Assembly (NCBI GenBank): GCA_016987375.1
Contig: PJRA01000160.1
Location: 1,021,565-1,085,564, forward strand
Direction of reading: 5' to 3'
Length of the DNA stretch: 64,000 nucleotides
DNA from: Brachionus koreanus
Lineage: Eukaryota; Rotifera; Eurotatoria; Ploima; Brachionidae
In this document: positions 55,185 through 64,000 of the stretch, in pieces
How the letters are laid out: each line of letters starts with the position of its first letter
Position numbering within the stretch: position 1 is the first letter of the stretch
The notes under the pieces: model-generated
Seen by the model: the letters and a program-made list of their open reading frames with translations, nothing else
Databases searched by the model: none
Told to the model about the DNA's origin: nothing
Translations under genes and position numbers: made by a program

Positions 55185-56825
55185 GACCACTTTTTAATTT
55201 TTTTTATTTTTAAGATTTTAAAATTGAGTCAAAAAAGAGTGATTAAAAAATGTTTTATTTTTAGTTAATACTTCTTTACTTCTTTAGTAATGTTTTCGAA
55301 GTTTTTAAATGTTCGGAACTATTAGGATATGCATATTTGAACATGAGTTTGAACTACAAAATGATTTAAGTTATGGAGAAATTTTAAAAATTTATCTCTT
55401 CGTTAAATTGAAAGCAAATCAATCTTTGAAATTATGTGAAACGTTGACAAAGTGAAAAGACTGTTGTTTCACTTACTGCGAAGCAAGAACAAGGCTGTAA
55501 AAACTGTGAAAATTCTGAAAAAATTCACTCAATATTTTGGTAAAATAAATGACAATAGACTTGCACAGATTTTACAGTCTTGTCCTTACTCCGCAGTAAG
55601 TGAAGCCTTGTCGCTTGTTTTCACTTTGTCAACGTTTCACAAAATTTCAAAGATTGATTTGCTTTTGATTTACCGAAGAGATAAATTTTAAAACCTTAAA
55701 AATTATTCTTATTTCAAGCTGAAGTTAATTTTGTTTTTTAAAATTATTTGAATCAAGAAAAAAATTTAATTTCTTTTATTGACAATTGATGCATTGTAAA
55801 TAAATGATCGTTTGAAAAATTTGTAAATCTTCGTACCTTTTTTATAGATTTAATATATATTTTTTAATAATGAAAAAAATTTTTTTTTAATTATGTAAAT
55901 TTTAAAATTTTCAAAAAATATTATATTTCAATATAATGAATGATATGGTCAAAAGTTAGGAAACCTTCGGTCTATTTTAATTTACGATCTTGATTTCTTT
56001 TTGAACTCTTTAAAAATTAATTTTAGAAAGCAGTCCCTATGGTACCTTTAATTGAAATATTTAAATAGCTTTATTCTAATTAATTTTTTTCTTACTTTAT
56101 GAGACCGCATAATTTTTGTTGGATTAAAATTCTACTTTATAATTTAATTTTGCTCAAAATTTTGTTTATAAATTTTAAAATAAAATAAAAAACTTTTTTT
56201 TGTTAATTTTATTTCTAATTTCAACTATAAAAAATGAACACAAAAAAAATAAGAAGGAATTATATTCTAAATAAGAAAAAACATTGATTTTAATTTAGCC
56301 CAATATGAAGAAAGAAAAGATTTTTAAGCATGATAATCAAAAAGTTTTGTCATTTAAGACTCGAAAAATCATTTGTTTCATTACATTGGAATATTTGTAA
56401 ACAGGAAAAATAGGCTGAGCAAAGTTAGAAAATAAATTTATACCCAATTAATACAATTTTTCAAATTTGCGTTAATAAACCAAAATTAAAGGTAACTTCT
56501 GACTTAATTAAGTTGATCAATTAGCTGAAAAATTTTACAAAAGAAAATGTTATAAATTAGACAGAATATTAAAAAAAAAGAAAAGATTTGCTAAAAATTC
56601 AAGCTTAGCGAGGGTAACTTGTTGAAAAAACAGAAAAGCATAATTCAAGTGAATAGATAAAAGTTTAAATGAAAATTAATTTATCTTGTCTTAATATTTT
56701 TTTTGTTTTTTTTGTTAATTTTTAATTTTTTTTGGGTTTTTTTGAGTTTTTTTTTCTTAAAGAAAATCTTCTAAATAAAGCAATTAATTAAAATAAAATA
56801 GCAATCAAACATGGTGTTAAATTTC
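55185..56825. other. Intergenic; contains a fold-back repeat
   Basis: Apart from the inverted repeat at 55381-55693 there is only AT-rich sequence. Confidence 0.45.
55381..55693. repeat. Long inverted repeat (fold-back element)
   Basis: The left arm (55381-55508) and the reverse complement of the right arm (55562-55693) match over about 130 bp. Shared segments include TTTATCTCTTCG, GCAAATCAATCTTTGAAAT, GTGAAACGTTGACAAAGTG and TTCACTTACTGCG. A spacer of about 53 bp separates the arms. A frame at 55452-55691 is a by-product of the repeat. It could be a fold-back MITE or, if transcribed, a long hairpin RNA. Confidence 0.8.
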
Positions 56826-57739
56826 TCATTGAATATTGTAAACCATGGATATAATGTCATCGTTTTGAGGAACTTCTTTAGAGCCGGGAGGCACTACAGA
56901 AAATCCCAAAAACATAAAGACTCTCATCAAAGCTTGTCGGTCAGTTCTGTTTCGTTTGAAACAAACAAACACTTTTTCGCATTCGAGTTTTTCTTCAGCA
57001 AATTCAAGCAATGAAATGAAACTATCGCGTGATCCTTCGGGTAGAACACTTATCGGGATGTCTACGTATAAGGTTCCATTGACCAACAGGGTCTTCCATT
57101 GGACCTCTCTTTGATCACTCAATGGACACTTGAAGCTTAGTAGCAAGGAGTCCGGGTTTTCTGCTATTTCATCAAAATCAATAAACTCGAAAGAATTTCC
57201 TTGGTCATTTAAACTTTGAATCGATTCACATGAATCAGTTGAAGTGTCAGATGACGATGACGACTGCTTTCGTGATTTGTAGATCGACGATGCTGGTGTT
57301 GTGGTCGTCGATCTTCTCTGCGGCATAATAAATTTATTCAAGCTACCCACACTGCCGCTGATAATGCCGCCGTCTGAATTAACACACAATACATCATCCA
57401 ATTCGCTTGCATAATGTATTGAGTGTTTATCAGCAGTGCTTGAATTTTTAGATTGTGCAGCGTGGGTCACATCAGGAATAGTACTGAGGCCCTGTAGCCA
57501 GACGTATACATAAATGTCTTGGCCTTAAATAGTTTAAAGTTATTTTTCAGCTATGGAAAAATCAAAAATTTAAGTCTTACTGGCTGATTGGGCTTTCCAG
57601 TGATGGCATTTCAAGGGACAATGAATCTAGGAAAAAAATTTTTTTTAAATTTTTATCATTAAATCATTCTAGCATTTATCTTACTTGATATTGATTTAAA
57701 AATACTACTATTATAAATACTACTACTTGAATTAATCAT
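56826..57739 (-). CDS. OAZ: Ornithine decarboxylase antizyme, decoded by +1 frameshift
   Basis: Exons 57685-57739, 57581-57626 and 56826-57523. The first frame (50 codons, starting MINSSSSIYNSS) ends LATGPQYYS followed by TGA at 57472-57474. A +1 shift at TCC-TGA-T moves into the second frame, DVTHAAQSKNSS, which continues 215 codons to TGA at 56826, for a total of 265 residues. The C-terminal half is the conserved antizyme domain: WKTLLVNGTLYVDIPISVLP, SFISLLEFAEEKLECEKVFV, FLGFSVVPPGSKEVP. Family knowledge: high polyamines promote the shift; antizyme then binds ornithine decarboxylase, inhibits it and delivers it to the proteasome, and it also blocks polyamine uptake. The residues around the shift (GPQYYS-D) parallel the vertebrate GPLWCS-D. 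A Met in exon 2 could be a second start. Confidence 0.93.
57470..57477 (-). promoter_or_regulatory. Programmed +1 frameshift site
   Basis: TCC TGA TG at the end of the first antizyme frame is the canonical slip site of antizyme mRNAs. The ribosome reads TCC, skips the T of the stop and resumes with GAT. The downstream frame has no conserved ATG start of its own and encodes the whole functional domain. Confidence 0.9.
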
Positions 57740-60700
57740 TTTTTACAATTTAAAAAAACAATCCGATTTGTAAAAAAGCTTAAATTTGATTTTAGAAAAA
57801 AAATTAATAGTCAAGTTTGTTTCGTATTTTGTGCGAAATAAATTGCTCGTTTAAGCTAGATCGATTAACAATGAATAATTGAATAGAAAAAAAAATTTTT
57901 TTCTCCTTTTCCCCTCTATTGTGACGGATTTAAATTTTTCAATTTCTCAAATAAAATACTTGATTTATTTGATTTATCTAGTTTTTTTTGCGCTTCTTTT
58001 TCTTATGAGTGACTTGTTTATAAGTCTCTATTGTGCCGGCTTTTAATAAAGCTGATCAAAAATTTCTAAAAAAAAAACAGAAATATTTATATATTTATTT
58101 AAAGTGCGCAATTTAAATTGAATCTTTTATGAAAGTTAACTAGCAGTTGCCAAGAGTGTGTCTTACCAACTGGGTATTTGATATTTATGCTAAAATATAC
58201 GAATAGAAAAATGAGGCTAAGACTCTTGCTATTTTTTTTAGCATTTAGAAAGAGAAAAATTTCTATTTTAAAAATACTTGAAAATATTATAATAAATTAT
58301 AGATGCATATTGGCCAAATCCTCGTCTAATTTATGAGTTTAGTGTTCGTGGCAAAAATAATTTTTAATATATTATGATTTTGGCGAACATTAGTATGGTA
58401 CCAAACAATAAACGGCTGATTACAGACTTAAAATAAATAAATTATTGATTTTTTTAACTCTAATCTAATGTTTACTTAGCTTATTCTCAAACGGAAATGC
58501 GAAAATCCTTACACTACACAGACATGTAATGTCTACCCTGAATAATCTATATTACTTAAAAATCATATATAATATTTTGTCCTGAATAAAATTCTAAAAG
58601 CATTTCTAAATTGCTCTTATTTATATTTGCTTGGCTCTCCTTAAGCTCGATGTGTGATACCAATTTCGTTTTTTTATTGTTATTTTGAAATTTTAAAATC
58701 AAATTTTATTTACGTTCTTTAATATCCTAAAGCTAGTGTTATCTTATCGTAAAAGTTCTTAAAGAAATTTCGATAAAAGCTTTCAAAAACACACACACAC
58801 ACACATTCTTATTTTCATAGTATCATCTTAATCATGCTTGGTCTTTATCATGAAGATGGCATGCTTTAAATATTTGAGAAATTTCATTTTCAATATTGTT
58901 TATGTAAGCTTTTCTAAATTAAACGAGCTGCGTGCAAGTACTAGCTAAAGCATAATGTCAGAATTCAGCTCTGAGCAATCACTTTTGAATATTTATTTAT
59001 GTCTTAGCTATTGACTAAGTTATATTTACAAAACAAAAAAAAATTTATTTAACTTGAATTTATATCCAGCTAGATAAACGCATAATTGCTTTTTTCGCAC
59101 TAAAAAATTATCCAATTATACAAGGAAATTTTAGCATCTAAGCCGTCTGCCTAAATAGATCTAATTGCTTTGAAATAAATTAAAACATTGAACAGCCTGA
59201 ACAAACATCAAGTTGAACACACCCTGTGATAAAATTCCTCACTCAAATATAATCACTTTTTGTTAAACATGAAATAAAAATATGTTTGGAAAAAAAATTT
59301 AATTGCGTATTTTATAAAACTTTGGTAAATATGGTAAAAAAGCCATTTCTCATTTATAAGAGCTTAAAAATAAAAATTTTTAAAGCTCGTTTTTTTTTTA
59401 TAACTTAATGCAAAAAAATATTTATTTTCGTTTTTCATTTACTAAATTTAAATTAAATTCAAAAATATTTTCCAAAGATAAAAATTGTGATTTTTAGCCG
59501 AATTTCAACATTTCTGTCCTAATTTTCTACTAGTTAAAACTATTTCATTTTAGAAAATAAAAATTCTAGAACTTTTTTGAAATAAAAAAGATATAAAAAT
59601 TGAGCTTTCAAACAAGCTATTTTATTTATTTTTTTTTCTCGAAAGCTCCAAATTTTTTTTTAAATTTAAAAGACTTCTGTAATAAGAGTTACAGAAAAAA
59701 CCTAATAAAAATAATTAAATTTAATTTAATCATGAAAAAATGAATTTTCACATTCCTTAAAAATAATTACTTATCGATTTATTTATGTAAAAACGTCTGT
59801 AAATACATATATTTCTCCTATCATGTAACAATAAATTGATATTTTTTTAAGACGAATCAAACAGTTAAGCAACAATTGACGTCAATGGTTTATTAGACTA
59901 AGAAAAATTTTCTAAATTTAATCCTAAAAAGAAAATAAATATAACCAAGAATAAATTAATTTAAATAGAATTTTAAAAAATTAAATCAATTGATTGATTT
60001 TTTCTTACAATTATTGTAATAGATTTTTAAAGATTTAATGAAAAGTTTGAAATTTTTTTTTTCATATTACAACCTGAAAACATCACTTTTTATTTTATTC
60101 TTAATTCAATTGAAGTTTTGAAAATTTTGTTTGCTATAATACAAAATTAAATTCTAATAAAAGCAATTAAATTAAAAATCATAAAATATTCATGATAATG
60201 CCATTGATAAGAATAACAAACTGTCTAAAACTTTTTTACTTTTATCAATAAGAAACTTAATTATTAAAAATTGACACCTCTTTGGAACATCTTGTTCAAA
60301 AGAAAAAATCTTTGGCTGTGAAAATGAAGGAAAAATCTTTGGCCTTTGTTAAAATTTCAAGACCATATACTAATAAAATAACCCTGCTTTGTAAAATATG
60401 AGAACATATTTCTTAGTATAATTTTTTCCCTAAGTGGATGTTCAAGAATGAAATTCTCTTTCAATTAGCTAATTTTTTGTCATTTATCAGGAAAAATTTA
60501 ATTTCTCCTATTTAATATATCAGTTAAGAACTTTTTTATAATTATTTTTTTTATTTTGTTAGTTTAATTACTCCGAGCGTTTATTTATTTGAAAAAAAAA
60601 ATAAAGATAAAGAATAAGAGATAATTTGCACCAATTTAGTGTGAGATTATAATCATAAGCTTTTAAAAGCTTTTATCAATTTAAAAAATAATCTAACTTT

Positions 60701-61481
60701 ATTTTTTCTCTAAGCTTAAAAAATTTTTAGACAAAGATTTTGGAATAAATAATTTCAAATAATATTTTTAGAGCTACTAGTTTTCAAATTTCAAAAATTT
60801 GAGCTGACATTCGAAATGATAGTTTTTCAGATTTCTTTAATATAAACAAAAATACAATAAAAATAAATAAATTAAATTTAATTTGATTTATTGAATTTTC
60901 AAATTTAAAAAAACGTGTTGATTTATACATAATAGATACACTTGACAAGATTTTTTTCTATTTTAAATTTTTAGAAATAATTTTGTAATTAATATTCAAA
61001 TTTTTACATACTCAAGTATTGCAACAAAGAATTAACAACGTAATTTCAAAATTTAGGAGTAGCTTAATAGGAAAAAAAAACAAACCTTTCCAATTTTATA
61101 CTAATTTATGAAATAAAAGCATCAATTAAATCTCCATAAAAGCAATTATTAATTTTTTTGTATAAATTTATCAGAGTTTTCTTGTTTTAATGTTAAGCTT
61201 TTTAAATATGCTCTATAATTATTTAGTATCCAAATTTAGTCAAAAGTTTAGAAAAATAAAATCTATTATCTTCATGAAAATATATTTTTGATATTTCAAA
61301 TAAAATTAAATCCTGATAAAATCAAAAAATGGGAAAAAAAAGGAATTTATTCAAAAATTAACTGAATTTTTTCGCTTTAAAATCTTGAAATTTAAACATG
61401 TTCAATCTCAATCACCAATTCAGTCACTGCAATTAACTTATAAATGAATCATTAAGACATAATCAAATCTTCCCAGAAAAA
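57740..61481. other. Intergenic, AT-rich, nothing recognised
   Basis: About 3.7 kb; only a short (CA)n microsatellite near 58790-58804 stands out. No frame or structured RNA could be supported. Confidence 0.5.
58788..58804. repeat. (CA)n microsatellite
   Basis: About eight CA units in intergenic sequence. Confidence 0.9.
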
Positions 61482-62627
61482 TCAGAATTTTTGTTGCTTC
61501 ATGCTTGCTCTTTGACCTGGATTGTAAATTTGGATCGATGGTCTATCTTTGTTTCGAAGTGGTTTATGTCCCTCTTTTTCACTCGATTCTTTTTTTTCCT
61601 CTCTTGACGACTTCAATTCAGCATTCTTTGTTGGAGTTAAATTTTTTTCCTTGAAAGACTTATCGTCATAGTTTTTAGAACCATAGCCACCAGAACCCCG
61701 ATATCCATGATTTCCTTTATTAACCTTTTCTCTTTCTCTCGGTGGATTATTTTTAGAAGAAACATTTGCTTTTTCAGCATTTGATTTACCATGATTTTGT
61801 TGACCAGATTTGCTAGACAACTCTGCCTTAAATTCGGATTTCGAAGCAAGTGTAATCTTGGCTTGTGAATGCTTCTGAGAACCTGTGTCTTTGGATTTGT
61901 AACTCGAACTGTAATAGTAATCGTCCCTTCTCTTGCCTCCATAACTACCTCCATATCTTTTGTCATCATCCCGATCTCTGTTACGTCTTCTTCTATCTCT
62001 ATCTCTCTATTTAAAAATTTTAAAATTAATTTTTTTTTATTAAAAAAAAAATACATCTTTGCCGGATCTTTTCTCGTCTTTAATTTTCTTGAGAAATTCT
62101 AACAGTGGTGTGGTAACTTTAGGAGCCGAATAAGGTCCTACGTTTTCTTTCTCTTTTTGTTCCAATTCTTCTAAAATAGCCTCGCATGACGGCAATTGTT
62201 CTTCTGAAGGCTTGCCAAAATTTTCCAAAAATTTCAAGTAATCCGAATCCTCGTGAATAGTGTTACATTTTGAGTCTTTTTTTGGAGGATTTTTGGAGTC
62301 TAGCTTGAAACGACGCTGAAATGGGGCGTACTCGACCAAAGCTGGATATTCATTAGACTTTGAGTCCAAAAAAACATAATTATCAAATCGATCTCTAAAA
62401 TTGAACACGTCCTGGTTGTTTTTAAAACATATGTAGGCTCTTGAGAAGGCATTTTGGCCCAATGTGGGATCGGCATTGCAAAAACAGAAGTAATCATAAT
62501 CTGGCAATGGCGATACAATATCCAAAAACTGCTCTTTTGTCAATGATGGAGGCAGTCTTCTAATGACAATTTTTTTTACCGAATGATCAGTGGACTTTTC
62601 GGAATCACTAGTCGCACTAGACGTCAT
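61482..62627 (-). CDS. UPF3: UPF3 nonsense-mediated decay factor
   Basis: Two exons (62055-62627 and 61482-62006) with a 48-nt intron encode 365 residues. Residues about 18-180 form the Smg4/UPF3 RNP-like domain: KKIVIRRLPPSLTKEQF, DYDYFCFCNAD, FSRAYICFKN, YPALVEYAPFQR, SDYLKFLENFGKP, and TTPLLEFLKKIKDEK. The middle is Arg/Asp/Ser/Lys-rich (RDRDRRRRNRDRDDDKRYGG). Near the C terminus PLRNKDRPSIQIYNPGQRAS matches the exon-junction-complex binding motif of UPF3B. Family knowledge: UPF3 bridges the exon junction complex to UPF2/UPF1 in mRNA surveillance. The protein is shorter than human UPF3B (about 480) but keeps both functional ends. It is head to head with RPB5, with 192 bp between start codons. 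Confidence 0.93.
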
Positions 62628-62819
62628 ATTTTTTTTTCTTAGTCTTTTTTACTCTCAATTTAAAATGAAAGAAAATTTTATAATTTATGGTATTGTTTGA
62701 TATAAATTAAGAAAAAAATTCAAGTTAAATTTGCTTGCATGTAAAATAAATTTTGAAATTTTAAAATATAATTTTTTCTTTGCTCAAAAATACACGTTTT
62801 TGGTTGATAACTAACAAAA
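62628..62819. promoter_or_regulatory. Shared divergent promoter region of UPF3 and RPB5
   Basis: Only 192 bp separate the two start codons, so transcription must start in both directions within this AT-rich interval. No specific element identified. Confidence 0.4.
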
Positions 62820-63618
62820 ATGGCCGATGATGAACAAGAAACCTACAGACTATGGCGAATTAGAAAGACCATTCTTCAAATGTGCCATGATCGAAATTAT
62901 TTGGTGACAAGTGAAGAATTAGAGCAAACTTTGGATCAATTTAAGCAAACATATGGTGATAGACCGAGTCAAGGTGAGCCCAGTCGATCAAGACTTACGG
63001 TTCTAGTTTCTCACAATGTTGATCCAGGTGACCAGTTGTATGTTTTTTTTTGTGAAGAAAAAAAAATTGGTCAAAAAAGTTTGGAGAATTATGTTAGAAA
63101 AATGGAAGAGCAGAGTATAACAAGAGGAATTGTGGTCGTTCAAGAGGGTTTAACCCCGAGCGCAAAAAAACTAATCGAAAGTTTGAAGCAAACAACTACA
63201 ATTGAGCCATTTTTGGAAGCTGAATTAATGATTAATATAACTAATCATTTTGTAATTTATTTTTATTTAATATGGTCTTGTTTTGTCAAGTTTTTTATTT
63301 TCTTTTAGCTGGTGCCACAACATGTTCTTTTGACTACCGAAGAAAAAAAAGAGCTTTTGGTCAGATAGTAAGAAAATTTGAAAGAAAAAACTAATTTATA
63401 GTTTGGAAATTTTTTAAAGTAAATTAAAAGAAAATCAGTTGCCAAGAATTAGACAAGATGATCCGATAGCAAGATATTTTGGTCTTAAAAGAGGACAAGT
63501 AATCTTGAATAAAAAATTTTTTTTAATTAAGAAAATCATTGTTTATCATAAGGTTGTGAGAATAATTCGAACTTCAGAAACAGCTGGTCGTTATGTGACC
63601 TATCGACTTGTTTGCTAA
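62820..63618 (+). CDS. POLR2E: RNA polymerase subunit RPABC1 / RPB5
   Basis: Four exons (62820-63251, 63309-63367, 63420-63498, 63553-63618) give 211 residues; the human protein has 210. The N-terminal jaw domain starts [20 protein letters not shown] and continues [15 protein letters not shown] and [18 protein letters not shown]. The universally conserved C-terminal assembly domain is built across the introns: [57 protein letters not shown]. The subunit is shared by RNA polymerases I, II and III and forms part of the lower jaw that grips downstream DNA. Reading through the first donor would give a spurious hydrophobic tail; the spliced form restores the family sequence. Confidence 0.96.
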
Positions 63619-64000
63619 TTATTCGCAATTTGAATTTGTAAAAAATAAAAAAAATGTTAACTAAATTCATGTTATAGAACTTTTCAATTCAATTTTGAAT
63701 ATATATTATGAAAAAAAATTTTTTTAGTTTACATTTTTCCAAAGACATTTCATTTACTATAAAATTTCTAATTAATAGATTAAAAACTAATTAAAAAATT
63801 TATTTAAATATTTATATAGAGAAATTTCCCATTTTTGTTTGTCATTTATTCATTTTCCTTATACGCTCCTTGTGGAGCAAAGGTTCATTACTTTTGATTT
63901 CCGCTCAAGTCGATCTTTTGCTTTAACCCTTGATTCACCCCATGTCATTCAATTCAAATTAAAAAAATAAAATTTATTTCTGCTTTTCTCTGATGTTCTT
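63619..64000. other. 3' flank of RPB5 and right edge
   Basis: AT-rich apart from the LINE fragment described separately. Confidence 0.4.
63850..63950 (-). mobile_element. 3' fragment of the LINE family seen at 41 kb
   Basis: On the minus strand it reads MTWGESRVKAKDRLERKSKV followed by MNLCSTRSV and a stop. The plus-strand fragment at 41570-41660 reads MTWGEARVKAKDQIEWKSKG. Nucleotide similarity continues into the short 3' UTR (CACAAGGAG..TAAGG). Only the last 33 or so codons are retained here. Confidence 0.75.

Noticed and set aside
55452..55691. 79-codon plus-strand frame
   Set aside because: Coincides with the fold-back repeat and has no protein motif.
1..64000. CRISPR arrays, prokaryotic operons or phage genes
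   Set aside because: No direct-repeat/spacer pattern; introns and gene content are eukaryotic throughout.

Overview
The window is a very AT-rich stretch of an animal nuclear genome. Most introns are only about 45-60 nt long, and exons can be joined with frame kept through GT..AG sites. The gene content is metazoan: a Cys-loop receptor, an acetylcholinesterase-type esterase, ornithine decarboxylase antizyme, FAM98, mitochondrial CLPB, a LIV-1 ZIP transporter, UPF3, RPB5, RPS9, chitin-binding proteins and an AA15-type LPMO. The base composition, tiny introns, secreted WD40-like protein and mobile elements suggest a small-genome protostome. A monogonont rotifer such as Brachionus would fit, but this is inference and not proven by the sequence.

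Layout. 0-5 kb: a Cys-Pro/Gln low-complexity protein gene (-) and a secreted WD40-like gene (-) interrupted by one in-frame TGA. 5-12 kb: a 345-bp TTAA-flanked MITE, a single-exon Cys-loop receptor (+), and a two-domain chitin-binding Thr-rich protein (-). 15-16.5 kb: a nine-exon calmodulin-like gene (+) that hosts a 120-bp MITE in an intron. 17-21.6 kb: three copies of one MITE family. 22.6-27 kb: a 1314-residue secreted protein (+) with chitin-binding, EGF, CAP and ShKT-like domains. 28-29 kb: a TA-flanked inverted-repeat element. 29-36 kb: FAM98 (-) and CLPB (+) head to head; one CLPB intron has expanded to about 2.4 kb by insertion of a MULE transposon. 36-41 kb: a LIV-1 ZIP transporter (-) and an AA15-type LPMO (-). 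41-45.5 kb: a decayed LINE and the acetylcholinesterase-like gene (-). 49.7-50.8 kb: RPS9 (+), whose two introns each carry a paralogous box C/D snoRNA candidate. 54-56 kb: a 5'-truncated LINE with a (TAG)n tail and a fold-back inverted repeat. 56.8-57.7 kb: ornithine decarboxylase antizyme (-) with a recognisable TCC-TGA-T +1 frameshift site. 61.5-63.6 kb: UPF3 (-) and RPB5 (+) head to head. The right edge holds another 3' fragment of the LINE family seen at 41 kb.

The genes do not form one pathway. Several are core RNA or protein machinery (RPS9, RPB5, UPF3, FAM98, CLPB). Others concern the extracellular matrix or chitin (the two peritrophin-type proteins and the LPMO) and cholinergic-type signalling (the Cys-loop receptor and the esterase). 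Exon structures were built by hand from splice sites and reading-frame continuity; coordinates given as joins are predictions. Long AT-rich gaps between genes show no further coding signal I could support.
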